The notes under the pieces were generated by a model, which had not been told where the DNA came from, made no database searches, and saw nothing but the letters and a program-made list of their open reading frames with translations. Below, piece after piece: positions 9,570 to 20,363 of a stretch of 50,931 nucleotides of DNA; within the stretch, counting starts at the first letter, position 1, and every line of letters starts with the position of its first letter. This stretch comes from Tissierellia bacterium. GTDB taxonomy: Bacteria; Bacillota; Clostridia; Tissierellales; Tissierellaceae. The DNA lies in assembly GCA_028708575.1 (NCBI GenBank), contig JAQVYQ010000005.1:1-50931 (forward strand), read 5' to 3'. The translations under genes and the position numbers were made by a program.

Positions 9570-10556
9570 CTAGTATTCATTTGCAAATACAGGAATTGAT
9601 GTATTTATTGCTTCTTCTCCAACTATTACTTCAACAGAATTTATTTCTTCAAACTCACTTAATGTTAGTCCAATATTCTTAACTATATCATCCATAGTAG
9701 CTTCAATTGTTAACATGCTTTCAGCTCCTAAAGTAATGTCTACATATGCTGTCCCATCTTTAATTTCTACTCCTTGGAATTGTGTATCCATTGGAATGTC
9801 AGAAGATAATCTTGAACCCTCTGGTGGGCCTTCAAACAGGATATCTAATGCTGTAAATACATTTGAAACAGGAGCCATTGTAGGAATAGTTACTGGCACG
9901 AAATATTCAAATTCTGAGCTTCCTTCACTTTTATAGTACACTACTACATCCGATCTAGCTTCTTCTGGATTTCCTAAGTAATTTATATTATTTCTAGTTA
10001 ATGTGCTTGCTACAGTGCTACCATTTTTTAATGATTTCACTTCATCCCCTGCAACCATAAGCTTTACTTCTTTTATGGCTGGAAATTCTGTCAATGTATA
10101 CACTATACCTTTTATTAAGTTTTCTTCGCCTTTTTTAGTTTCAGTATTTAAGAACTCTTCTGAAAAATCAACCTTACAAAGTCCTGTATCTGAATCTATA
10201 GTCATGCCAATAATCTCAGTTCCAGAAGGAATTAGTGGCAATAAGCCTGTAGAGTCTAAAGTGTTTCTTAATTCAGGTGTATCTATCATATTTTTCAATG
10301 TGATTTTTCCTATACCTTCTTCCCAAGGTATTCTTCTCATAACTGGTACTAAATATCCATTTTCATCTTGAAAATATAGTACAGTTTTTCTCATCCCATC
10401 ATCTTCTACAATTTTGATCTCATCATCAGATAATACAATTTCTATCTCATCTTCAACATTGGTGACATCATCAGAAACAAGCTTGTTCCTTAATGTTACT
10501 GCTGAAAAAAATAGAATACCAACTAGCGCAAATATGGCTATCCTTCTATTAATCAT
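9570..10556 (-). CDS. gerM: GerMN-domain protein (spore germination/sporulation protein GerM-like)
   Basis: Secreted or membrane-anchored protein with two tandem GerMN domains (about residues 60-180 and 205-320), the architecture of Bacillus GerM, which acts in the forespore envelope and germination. One N-terminal hydrophobic segment (about 5-22) follows a short basic start; there is no lipobox cysteine. The repeated domains share the pattern of a short beta-rich core and a VKLMVAG / VEVIVGE strand. The SD (AGGGGGG) lies 6 bases before the ATG but is buried in a long hairpin (10561-10607). Synteny with rph and rdgB supports the name. Confidence 0.85.
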   Translation of the reverse strand: MINRRIAIFALVGILFFSAVTLRNKLVSDDVTNVEDEIEIVLSDDEIKIVEDDGMRKTVLYFQDENGYLVPVMRRIPWEEGIGKITLKNMIDTPELRNTLDSTGLLPLIPSGTEIIGMTIDSDTGLCKVDFSEEFLNTETKKGEENLIKGIVYTLTEFPAIKEVKLMVAGDEVKSLKNGSTVASTLTRNNINYLGNPEEARSDVVVYYKSEGSSEFEYFVPVTIPTMAPVSNVFTALDILFEGPPEGSRLSSDIPMDTQFQGVEIKDGTAYVDITLGAESMLTIEATMDDIVKNIGLTLSEFEEINSVEVIVGEEAINTSIPVFANEY

Positions 10557-10560
10557 AATT

Positions 10561-10607
10561 AACCCCCCTATTATAATACTTCTATACTATATTATAATAG
10601 AGGGGTT
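10561..10607 (-). promoter_or_regulatory. Hairpin sequestering the gerM ribosome binding site
   Basis: Inverted repeat with 17-base arms (10561-10577 and 10591-10607) and a 13-base loop. Read as minus-strand RNA every position pairs, one as a G-U wobble. Read as plus-strand RNA that pair is a C-A mismatch. The 3' arm contains the gerM Shine-Dalgarno AGGGGGG, so folding should block initiation. There is no T-run, so it is not a good terminator for the upstream gene. Confidence 0.6.
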
Positions 10608-10628
10608 TATAGACTATGCATAAAAGCC

Positions 10629-11144
10629 TTATTTTTTTATAGCCCTAAAATAGCCACCACTTATTGGATTAACATTATTTACTGTTATAAATGCAGTTCC
10701 ATCATATTCATAAACTATTTTCTTTAAGGTTGTTAAATCCTTTCTGTGAAAAGCAACTAGCAATACATCTTTATGTCCATTTATCCCTTCACCCTGAATT
10801 ACAGTTACTCCAAAGCCATTCTCTCTTAATTTATTTACTAATTCACAGTTTTCTGTAGTCTTAAGAATTATTTGGGCAGAAAGATTTCCTAATGCAATCT
10901 TACTTTCAATTGTTATTCCTACATAATTCCCAGTAGCATAACCTAAACAATAAGCCAACAATTTAAAGGGATCATTTAAATTACTTACCACTGAACTAAG
11001 TACTACAACATAAATTGCAACTTCAAAAAATCCTATAACTGCTGAATGAACTTTTCTCCCTTGAACTACCATTATAGTTCTTATTGTCATAAGTGTCACA
11101 TCCAAGACTCTAGAGGCAAAAATTAAAAAATAACTAATAAACAT
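10629..11144 (-). CDS. UPF0316/DUF2179 membrane protein (YebE-like)
   Basis: Small integral membrane protein of unknown function. Three hydrophobic segments occupy roughly residues 2-85, including the family stretch RVLDVTLMTIRTI. A soluble DUF2179 domain follows (about 85-171), related to the C-terminal domain of YitT-type proteins and likely to sense a ligand. I start it at the ATG at 11144, which follows AAAGGAGA at good spacing. The upstream TTG at 11174 lies before this ribosome site and is rejected. At 171 residues it fits the family. It sits between gerM and the amidase on the same strand. Confidence 0.85.
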   Translation of the reverse strand: MFISYFLIFASRVLDVTLMTIRTIMVVQGRKVHSAVIGFFEVAIYVVVLSSVVSNLNDPFKLLAYCLGYATGNYVGITIESKIALGNLSAQIILKTTENCELVNKLRENGFGVTVIQGEGINGHKDVLLVAFHRKDLTTLKKIVYEYDGTAFITVNNVNPISGGYFRAIKK

Positions 11145-11174
11145 ATATATAAAGTCTCCTTTCAGACAATTCAA

Positions 11175-11192
11175 GGGGAGGTTACCCTCCCC
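11175..11192 (-). terminator. GC-rich hairpin after the amidase gene
   Basis: A perfect 7-bp GGGGAGG/CCTCCCC stem with a 4-base loop sits just after the amidase stop. Only a weak T tract follows on the minus strand, so termination may be partial and allow read-through into the UPF0316 gene. Confidence 0.5.
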
Positions 11193-11198
11193 TAAACT

Positions 11199-13322
11199 TT
11201 AATACATTTCAAAATAATTTTGTATCCCATTTACTATTCCTTGAACAACACTATTTTGATAATTTTCATCTAAAATTCTAGCTTCATCTTCAGCATTTGA
11301 TAAATATCCTACTTCTACTAATATAGCAGGCATATAGGTTTCTCTAATTACCTTAAGCTTTGGCCTTTGGAATATTCCTCTATCTATTCCACCAGTATTA
11401 GCTAATATTGCTTTACTAACACTCTCTGCTAAAGGATATTGTTCATCCATCTTACTATCTCCAAGATCCCTTGGACAATACAATACTTCTAATCCATTTA
11501 TTGCTGAATTTAATGTAGAATTATGATGAATACTTACAAATATATCTGCATTGTTTCTATTAGCTATATTTACCCTATCTTTCAAGGCAAGAGTAGTATC
11601 ATCCGACCTAGTCATGATAACATCATATCCTAGTGCCTCTAGAGATATTTGCGCCTTTAATGCTAGTGGCAAATTTACATCCTTTTCTTTAATTCCGTTT
11701 GGTGAAATAGCCCCTGGATCTGTACCACCATGCCCTGGATCAATTACTATAGTTTTATCATTATAAGGAATGTTCGGATCTCTTCTTGTTACTATTTCAA
11801 TAGTATCATCTTTTTTATTTGATAATATATCATATTCAATTCCTCTTTTAAAGTTAATTGATATTACAGTTTCGTCACGGTTCTCAATCACTTTAATGCT
11901 ATTAATAAAGTTATCTCCTACTATTGTTTCACCCTCTGTAATATCAGTGCTTTCTGTCGGTATAGTTATAAACATTGTAGTTGAATCATAGTCATATTCT
12001 ACATTATAATCTGTTTTTTCATTGTTCATAATAGAAATGTATCTATCTGCATGGTTATTATCATACGATATATATTCCCATATGCTTTTTTCTGGAGTTA
12101 TTATCAATTTGTCTCCTTCTCTATCGATTGAAACATTTGCCTCATTTACTCCACTCATTACATCTAGTACAATCCTTACAATTCTATCATTAGAATTATA
12201 GTTCTTGTCACCAGCAAATTGAGATACCCTTACATTGTCTATATAACCTAATTCTACATCATATTCATAGATTTTATTAGTAAGGTTTGTATCTAATAAA
12301 TCTATTACTACTCTATTAGGTGAAGTCAATGTCATAATATTGTATTGAACATCTTCCATATCATCGATAACCAATGCATCTCTACCATCAACCTTTTCAA
12401 CAGATATTCCATCAAACTTATACTCTTCAAATGTTACTGTTGTTGTCTTTCCATCTTCAGAAGTATAGATGTCAAAATCACATTTAGCATATAGTTCTGC
12501 AACTACTCGTGTTGTATATGGATTTGTTTGGTATTGAGAATAGCTTAGACTTTTAATATAATCGTCATTAAGGTCGATGAAATTAGATGCATCTCCTGAA
12601 CTTGTCTTAAGCACAGAATTTTCTATATCTATTACCAATTTATTAGAATCAGGCAAAAATAACGACTGATATTTAATAGGTTTATCACTATTGATAATAA
12701 TTCTATGCTTCTGTGTACTGCCTTTCACAACTTTAACATTGTTAATAGTTGCAGCATCTAAATCTTCTTCGGTTTTATCAGGATTTGGGGTTATAATCGG
12801 ATTTAAATCCATAACTTCGATATTTTCAGATTCATCACTAGAATTAATATAAGGGATTTCATATTCTGGATCCCAGCCTACTTCATAACCAAATGTTTCT
12901 GAAACGAATCTTACAGGTACCATAGTTCTAGAATCATTATTGCTAAATGTTACTAATCTAGGAATGGAATTGTTGTCTATTGTTTTTGTTTGATTGTTTA
13001 ACACTACTTGATTGCTATCTATTTGTAGTTTAATTTCGCTATTACCACGAATAACAGTAGCAGTTTTTGTCGATTGATCCCAACTAACATCTGCACCTAA
13101 TCTCTGAGCTACAAATCTGATTGGTACAAGAGTTCTATCTCCATATATAAATGATGGAACTTCAGCTTCAAATGCTTGTCCATCCAATAAAACTCCAACT
13201 TCTTTAACTTGCATGTTCTTACCATTCATACTTACATTTATAGCATCATTGGCTGCAAATGCCAAAGAATTGACAGTTAACAAAATTACAAGCAGTGATA
13301 TAATCACTAGCCATTTTTTCAT
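11199..13322 (-). CDS. N-acetylmuramoyl-L-alanine amidase with Cu-amine-oxidase-like and AMIN domains
   Basis: Secreted peptidoglycan hydrolase that cleaves the bond between MurNAc and the stem peptide. A signal peptide (about 1-23, ending LAFAA) is followed by two copper-amine-oxidase-N-like units (about 28-165, with RTLVPIRFVAQRLGADVSW and a second TMVPVRFVSETFGYEVGW). AMIN-type beta domains (about 190-410) and a spacer come next, then a C-terminal Amidase_3 domain (about 523-707). Zinc ligands H531 (DPGHGG), E546 and H599 (SIHHN) and catalytic E670 (VEVGYLSN) are all present, so it should be active. The ATG follows GGGAGG. A consensus promoter lies upstream. Confidence 0.93.
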   Translation of the reverse strand: MKKWLVIISLLVILLTVNSLAFAANDAINVSMNGKNMQVKEVGVLLDGQAFEAEVPSFIYGDRTLVPIRFVAQRLGADVSWDQSTKTATVIRGNSEIKLQIDSNQVVLNNQTKTIDNNSIPRLVTFSNNDSRTMVPVRFVSETFGYEVGWDPEYEIPYINSSDESENIEVMDLNPIITPNPDKTEEDLDAATINNVKVVKGSTQKHRIIINSDKPIKYQSLFLPDSNKLVIDIENSVLKTSSGDASNFIDLNDDYIKSLSYSQYQTNPYTTRVVAELYAKCDFDIYTSEDGKTTTVTFEEYKFDGISVEKVDGRDALVIDDMEDVQYNIMTLTSPNRVVIDLLDTNLTNKIYEYDVELGYIDNVRVSQFAGDKNYNSNDRIVRIVLDVMSGVNEANVSIDREGDKLIITPEKSIWEYISYDNNHADRYISIMNNEKTDYNVEYDYDSTTMFITIPTESTDITEGETIVGDNFINSIKVIENRDETVISINFKRGIEYDILSNKKDDTIEIVTRRDPNIPYNDKTIVIDPGHGGTDPGAISPNGIKEKDVNLPLALKAQISLEALGYDVIMTRSDDTTLALKDRVNIANRNNADIFVSIHHNSTLNSAINGLEVLYCPRDLGDSKMDEQYPLAESVSKAILANTGGIDRGIFQRPKLKVIRETYMPAILVEVGYLSNAEDEARILDENYQNSVVQGIVNGIQNYFEMY

Positions 13323-13371
13323 ATTTTATAACCTCCCTTTATGTCTTGTCCTATGTAATCCACCTAAGTAT

Positions 13372-13401
13372 TTTATATCATTTGAGTGGTTATAATGTCA
13401 A
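13372..13401 (-). promoter_or_regulatory. Sigma-A-type promoter of the amidase gene
   Basis: Minus-strand TTGACA (13396-13401), an 18-base spacer and TATAAA (13372-13377), about 50 bases before the start codon. Confidence 0.65.
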
Positions 13402-13446
13402 TGAATAAGCGATTTTGTAACTGTAATGTAATATTGATTAACAATT

Positions 13447-13522
13447 AGAAAACTAAGAACTAAGTGTAAAGAGTGAAGAACAAACCCAAGATCCTTCGGC
13501 TTCGCCTCAGGATGACACCTAG
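13447..13522. repeat. Intergenic repeat family, half-element (copy 2)
   Basis: AACTAAGAACTAAG and GAGTGAAGAAC flank sequence (13449-13482), followed by one plus-orientation module, CCAAGATCCTTCGG through CTCAGGATGACA (13485-13517). It has the same order as the outer half of copies 1 and 3 but lacks the inverted partner. It ends at the stop of the AIR-synthase-like gene. Confidence 0.65.
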
Positions 13523-14521
13523 CTAGTTGTTAGTTAAACTTAGTGCTTTATATAGTTCATCACTACCAGGTGAGTCTACTACTGACTTTTCTCCACCTTT
13601 AATTTTGTAAATTCCTTCATCTGTAATTTCTCCTATTATTGTTGATTTTATGTCTAAATTAGACAATTCTCTTTGTAAGTTTACAAAATCTTCTTCCCTA
13701 ATAATTATTAGCATGCTACCACTGGATATTAATCTATATGGGTCTATTTCTAGTATATGGCATATTTCTCTTGTTACATCCATTATAGGAATCATATCTT
13801 CGTATATGATTACACCTTTATTAATAGCTCTAGATGCTTCCCATGCTGCTCCATAAATTCCGCCTTCTGTTATATCATGCATATATAAAGCATTATGCCT
13901 ACCGGCAGTTATACCTTCCTTGACCACACTAAGCATACTATCCATATTAATGGCTTTATCTAAATTGTCTTTTCCAATTTTTTCTACAAGTTTATCTTCA
14001 AGTTCTTTTGCAATTATTGATGTGCCTTCAATACCTATATATTTAGTTAATACTATTTTATCTCCAGTTTTTATTTTGCTATAATCATATAATTTACTCT
14101 TTAGCTGCTTTCCTATTACTGTAGTGCTTACAATTACTCTGTTTACACTATCGGTTACTTCAGTATGACCACCGATTATTTCTACATTAATTTCAGCTGC
14201 AGCCTCAGATGCATCTCTCATAATAATTTCAAGATCCTTTTCTGTAGTTTCTGGGGGACAAAGGATAGTAAATAAGACAGCAATTGGTTCTGCACCATTA
14301 GTACTTATATCATTACATGAAACATGTATGGCAAGTTTTCCTATATCCTTAGTAGTCCCAGTAATAGGATCAGTGCTTACAACACAAACTGTATCTCCAA
14401 AATCTATAACTCCGTTGTCTTCCCCTATTGCAGCACTTACTAATACTTCTTTTCTTTTATTTTTTATATTTGAGAAAACAATTTTTTCTAAAATCTCATT
14501 TGGAACTTTCCCAATTTCCAT
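13523..14521 (-). CDS. AIR synthase-like ATP-binding protein (HypE/ThiL/PurM superfamily)
   Basis: ATP-dependent enzyme of the PurM/AIR-synthase fold, which phosphorylates or dehydrates oxygens using ATP. The N-terminal half has the GEDNGVIDFGD and VSTDPITGT segments and the NDISTNGAEPIAVL motif that marks HypE- and ThiL-like proteins. The C-terminal half has the HDITEGGIYGAAWE glycine-rich motif. Its 332 residues are normal for HypE, but the chain ends in LTNN and lacks the C-terminal cysteine that HypE uses to carry the cyano group. No hyp genes are nearby. This suggests an uncharacterised AIR-synthase paralogue. The substrate is unknown. Confidence 0.8.
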   Translation of the reverse strand: MEIGKVPNEILEKIVFSNIKNKRKEVLVSAAIGEDNGVIDFGDTVCVVSTDPITGTTKDIGKLAIHVSCNDISTNGAEPIAVLFTILCPPETTEKDLEIIMRDASEAAAEINVEIIGGHTEVTDSVNRVIVSTTVIGKQLKSKLYDYSKIKTGDKIVLTKYIGIEGTSIIAKELEDKLVEKIGKDNLDKAINMDSMLSVVKEGITAGRHNALYMHDITEGGIYGAAWEASRAINKGVIIYEDMIPIMDVTREICHILEIDPYRLISSGSMLIIIREEDFVNLQRELSNLDIKSTIIGEITDEGIYKIKGGEKSVVDSPGSDELYKALSLTNN

Positions 14522-14602
14522 TTACAAGCCTCCTTAATGATAATTAATTATATAATAACAGAATTATTGATAAATTTATAGTTCATAACCAGTAGAATGG
14601 GC

Positions 14603-14652
14603 AGACGGCAATTCACTCTTCATTATTACCTATTATCTATTACCTATAAACT
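14603..14652. repeat. Remnant of the intergenic repeat family
   Basis: GGCAATTCAC followed by TTCATTATTACCTATTA and another ATTACCTAT joins the left-end (GGCAATTCAC at 9345) and right-end (ACCTATTACCTAT) sequences of copy 1, with the interior missing. Apart from the miniprotein's own upstream sequence, I see nothing else in the 14522-14718 gap. Confidence 0.5.
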
Positions 14653-14718
14653 CTTTTTAACGGATAATTTATATTAATCTGGATAAAATATTAGCACAAC
14701 ATATATAGGAGGTCAATT

Positions 14719-14871
14719 ATGATACAGTGTTCTGAAAAATGTATTCATGAAAGTGATGGATTATGTTCTCTAAAAGAAGTTACGCATCCTTCAAAAACTC
14801 CTAAGAAGGATTGCCCTTATTATAATAATAAACATAATAAGAACGAAGAAACTCCTCCGCCATTGCATTAG
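14719..14871 (+). CDS. Four-cysteine miniprotein, 50 residues
   Basis: Short gene with a near-perfect ribosome site (TAGGAGGTC) 6 bases before the ATG and its own terminator, on the strand opposite to its neighbours. The product has cysteines at 4, 8, 16 and 32 in the pattern CX3C-X7-C-X15-C, starting MIQCSEKCIHESDGLCSLKE. The layout suggests a small metal-binding knuckle. Very similar short proteins occur in Clostridia, as far as I recall, often carrying an implausible name (hydroxymyristoyl-ACP dehydratase). It is far too small for that enzyme. The function is unknown. Confidence 0.8.
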   Translation: MIQCSEKCIHESDGLCSLKEVTHPSKTPKKDCPYYNNKHNKNEETPPPLH

Positions 14872-14903
14872 TTTTGTAATATACGTAATTTCTTGAAACA
14901 AAG

Positions 14904-14940
14904 AAGGCTCCCGCTATATTATTAGCCGAGCCTTTTTTGT
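14904..14940. terminator. Terminator shared by the miniprotein gene and gatB
   Basis: AAGGCTC and GAGCCTT arms (14904-14910 and 14928-14934) are followed by a T run on the plus strand. The gatB stop codon lies at its right edge, so it may also serve the convergent gat transcript. Confidence 0.75.
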
Positions 14941-16371
14941 TTATCTTTCTTTTATCATTTCCAATAACATTTTATTAGCAAGTTGAGGATTTGCTTTTCC
15001 CCTTGAGGCTTTCATTACTTGACCAACTAAAAAACCTATTGCTCTATCCTTACCATTTTTAAAGTCTATAATTGATTGTTCATTATCATCTAAAACCTTT
15101 TTAATTATTTCCTTTATTTCACCTTCATCGCTAATTTGAATTAATCCTTTTTCCTTAACTATAACTTCTGGTGATTTCCCTGTGTCAAAGATTTCCTTTA
15201 AAACCTTTTTCCCCGTATTGTTGTTTATCTTGTCATCTCTAACTAAAGCAAGTAAATCTGCTAAGGCTATTGGAGTAATATTTGATTGATTTATCTCTAT
15301 TTCATCATCATTCAACCTACGAAGTACATCACCCATTATCCAATTGCTAACAAGTTTACTATCATTAATATGTTTTAATGTTTCTTCAAAGAATTCAGAT
15401 AGTTCCTTAGTTTGTGTCAAAACACCTGCATCATAAGATGATAGACCGTAGCTTTCTACAAACCTTGTCTTCTTATCTTGTGGTAATTCGGGTAATGTTG
15501 CTTTTATTTCATCAATCCACTCATTAGCTATCTTAACTGGAGGGATATCTCCATCTACAACAAATCTATAATCAGAGGCGTCGCCTTTTTCCCTCATTAA
15601 TATGGTTGCTGTTTTTGCCTCATCCCATCTTCTTGTTTCTTTTTTTGTATTGCTCCCTGATTCTAATAAATCAATATGTCTCTTTTCCTCAAACTCTATA
15701 GCTTTTACAACACCTCGAAAGGAATTTAAATTCTTTATTTCAGATATATTTGATTTTTCACCTGTATCAGAATTAACAACATTGATGTTGACATCACATC
15801 TCAAAGATCCTTCTTCCATTTTTACATTGGATACTTCAATGTATTTTAATGTTGCTCTTAATTTATCAAGGAAAAGTTTAGCTTCTTCTGCAGAATTCAT
15901 ATCAGGCTTAGTTACAATTTCTATAAGAGGAACTCCACTTCTGTTAAAATCAAGTAGTGTTTCTCCTTCTTCTGAGTGAATTTGTTTACCTGTATCCTCT
16001 TCAATATGAATTCTTTCTAGATTGATTTTTTTTGTTCCTGATTCTAGTTCAATCTCTAAATAACCCCCGTTACAGAAAGGAATTTCAGCTTGAGAAACTT
16101 GAAAACCCTTTGGTAAATCTGAATAATAGTAATGCTTTCTATCCATTTTTATAAGCTTAGAAATTTCTCCATCAAAAGCAATACCTGCCTTGATTGCATA
16201 TTCTAAGGCTTCTTTATCTAATATAGGCATTGAACCAGGTAATCCAAGACATGTAGGACATACCAGTGTATTGGCATCAGCACCAAATTCATTAGGACAA
16301 TTACAAAATATCTTATGTTTTGTAGATAATTCTACATGTATTTCTAATCCGATTATGGTTTTGTAAGCCAT
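14941..16371 (-). CDS. gatB: Aspartyl/glutamyl-tRNA(Asn/Gln) amidotransferase subunit B
   Basis: Kinase and tRNA-binding subunit of the GatCAB complex, which converts misacylated Glu-tRNA(Gln) and Asp-tRNA(Asn) to the amidated forms. The N-terminal GLEIHVELSTKHKIFCNC motif, the CPTCLGLPGSMP segment and the HYYYSDLPKGFQVSQ signature are all present, with a C-terminal YqeY-like tail domain (about 330-476). Its 476 residues are normal. The ATG overlaps the gatA stop by one base (TAATG), so the two are translationally coupled. Confidence 0.97.
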   Translation of the reverse strand: MAYKTIIGLEIHVELSTKHKIFCNCPNEFGADANTLVCPTCLGLPGSMPILDKEALEYAIKAGIAFDGEISKLIKMDRKHYYYSDLPKGFQVSQAEIPFCNGGYLEIELESGTKKINLERIHIEEDTGKQIHSEEGETLLDFNRSGVPLIEIVTKPDMNSAEEAKLFLDKLRATLKYIEVSNVKMEEGSLRCDVNINVVNSDTGEKSNISEIKNLNSFRGVVKAIEFEEKRHIDLLESGSNTKKETRRWDEAKTATILMREKGDASDYRFVVDGDIPPVKIANEWIDEIKATLPELPQDKKTRFVESYGLSSYDAGVLTQTKELSEFFEETLKHINDSKLVSNWIMGDVLRRLNDDEIEINQSNITPIALADLLALVRDDKINNNTGKKVLKEIFDTGKSPEVIVKEKGLIQISDEGEIKEIIKKVLDDNEQSIIDFKNGKDRAIGFLVGQVMKASRGKANPQLANKMLLEMIKER

Positions 16372-17819
16372 TATAACACCGCCCTTTCATAACCTAAACC
16401 AGCTTTAATAATATTTTCCTCTTTAAATCTATCTCCAGTGATTTCCATACCAACAGGTAGGCCATCAACATTTCCTATTGGAATTGACATAGCGCAAAGT
16501 CCTACTAAATTTGCTGGTGCAGTATAAATATTTGCTCTATAAGATTCAATTAAGTTATTTTCTGTTAGATTAAATTCAAAAGGTAAATCCTTTGATGTAA
16601 GAGATAATATTACATCATAAGAAGCAAAGACCTTATCATAGTCTTCTTGTAATAATCTTCTTACCCTCATAGCCTTTTGATATAATTCTTTATTCTGAGC
16701 TCCAGTTAATGCGTAAGTACCAGCCATAATTCTAGTCTTTATCTCATTGCCAAATCCTTCAGTTCTAGAATTCACATACAATTCGTCTAGTGTTTCATAT
16801 TCTTCTGCTCTATGACCAAATGCTATACCATCATATCTTGCCATGTTTGAACTTAATTCACTAGTCATTATTATATAATAAGCCTCTGCTGCATACTTTA
16901 GATGTGGTATAGATACAATCTCAATCTTTGCACCTGACTTTTCAAATACTTTCATAGCAGTATTAAATTGTTCTTGGGCTTTCTTATCTGCAGGCACCAA
17001 ATCCATATATTCTTTAGGAATTGCGATTTTTATTCCATCTAGGTAATCTTTATCTTCTTTAAAGTTTGCTAAAGAAACTACTGAATCTGATTTTTTTGAT
17101 GATGTGGAATCTTTTTTATCATATCCTGTTATGGAGTTTAAGATGAGAGTGGCATCTTTTACATCTCTTCCAAATACACCGACTTGGTCTAGTGTATCAG
17201 ATACTGGAACTACTCCATATCTAGAAACCATTCCATATGTAGGTTTTATACCAACTATTCCGCAGAAACTTGCTGGTTGTCTAACAGAACCACCTGTATC
17301 TGTACCAAGTGATAAGGCAGCCATATTTGCGGCAACAGCAGCTGCTGAACCACCTGAAGAACCACCAGCGACTACATTCTTATTTATTGGATTTTTAGTA
17401 GGTCCAAAATATGATGTTTCAGTAGAATCTCCAGCAGCAAATTCATCTAAGTTAGTCTTTCCAATAATTATTCCATCATTATATTTTATCTTTTCAATAA
17501 CACTAGCATCAAATGGTGAAACATAGTTTTCAAGCATCTTTGAACCACAAGTAGTTTTTATATTTTTTGTAACAATATTGTCCTTTATCCCAATAGGTAG
17601 CCCACCAAGAAGACCTATATCCTGGCCATTCTTAATTTTTGCATCTATTTTATCTGATTCCCTTAAAGCTTCATCTTTATTTAAAGTAATAAAAGCATTT
17701 ATATCAGGGTCTTCTTTTTCGATTTTCCTAATATGAGCTTCTATTAACTCTTTACAGGAGATTTCCTTATTTATTATCTTCTCCTTCATTTCCCAAGCTT
17801 TTAAACTAGTAAGATCCAC
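16371..17819 (-). CDS. gatA: Aspartyl/glutamyl-tRNA(Asn/Gln) amidotransferase subunit A
   Basis: Glutaminase subunit of GatCAB, an amidase-signature enzyme that releases ammonia from glutamine. The Ser-cisSer-Lys triad is intact: K79 (GIKDN), S154 (GGSSGGSAAA) and S178 (GTDTGGSVRQP), the same numbering as the well-studied staphylococcal enzyme. Its 482 residues are normal. It starts with GTG at 17819 behind an AGAAGGGG ribosome site, 13 bases after gatC, in the order gatC-gatA-gatB. Confidence 0.97.
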   Translation of the reverse strand: MDLTSLKAWEMKEKIINKEISCKELIEAHIRKIEKEDPDINAFITLNKDEALRESDKIDAKIKNGQDIGLLGGLPIGIKDNIVTKNIKTTCGSKMLENYVSPFDASVIEKIKYNDGIIIGKTNLDEFAAGDSTETSYFGPTKNPINKNVVAGGSSGGSAAAVAANMAALSLGTDTGGSVRQPASFCGIVGIKPTYGMVSRYGVVPVSDTLDQVGVFGRDVKDATLILNSITGYDKKDSTSSKKSDSVVSLANFKEDKDYLDGIKIAIPKEYMDLVPADKKAQEQFNTAMKVFEKSGAKIEIVSIPHLKYAAEAYYIIMTSELSSNMARYDGIAFGHRAEEYETLDELYVNSRTEGFGNEIKTRIMAGTYALTGAQNKELYQKAMRVRRLLQEDYDKVFASYDVILSLTSKDLPFEFNLTENNLIESYRANIYTAPANLVGLCAMSIPIGNVDGLPVGMEITGDRFKEENIIKAGLGYERAVL

Positions 17820-17832
17820 ATTAACACCCCTT

Positions 17833-18117
17833 CTATTCTACGACTTTCAATATTTTGAAGTAGCCATATTTTTGTTCTTTAGTATTTTGAAGAGCTTCTT
17901 CTCTATTTAGAATTTGATCCTCTTCATCATCCTTTAATAAATAATTATCTTCATTAACTTGATACAATGGCTCTACATTTTCTGTATCTACTACCTTTAT
18001 TTTTTCAACAAATTCAATTATCTTGTCAAATTTCTCAATAAATGGACTTATTTCCTCATCAGAAATTTTTAATTTAGCAATATCAGTAATATGCAATACC
18101 TCATCTTTAGTTATCAA
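17833..18117 (-). CDS. gatC: Aspartyl/glutamyl-tRNA(Asn/Gln) amidotransferase subunit C
   Basis: Small subunit that wraps around GatA and stabilises the GatCAB complex. The 94-residue chain has the typical helical N-terminus (ITDIAKLKISDEEI), the FDKIIEFVEKIKVVDTENVEPLY core and a C-terminal acidic tail region. It starts with TTG at 18117 behind GGGAGG. It is the first gene of gatCAB; the gap upstream to ligA is occupied by the repeat element at 18138-18375. Confidence 0.93.
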   Translation of the reverse strand: MITKDEVLHITDIAKLKISDEEISPFIEKFDKIIEFVEKIKVVDTENVEPLYQVNEDNYLLKDDEEDQILNREEALQNTKEQKYGYFKILKVVE

Positions 18118-18137
18118 GAAAAAACCTCCCTTTTATT

Positions 18138-20363
<2,226 letters not shown>

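Noticed and set aside
13523..14521. SelD (selenophosphate synthetase)
   Set aside because: It lacks the N-terminal Cys/Sec and lysine motif of SelD; motifs fit the HypE/ThiL-like branch better.
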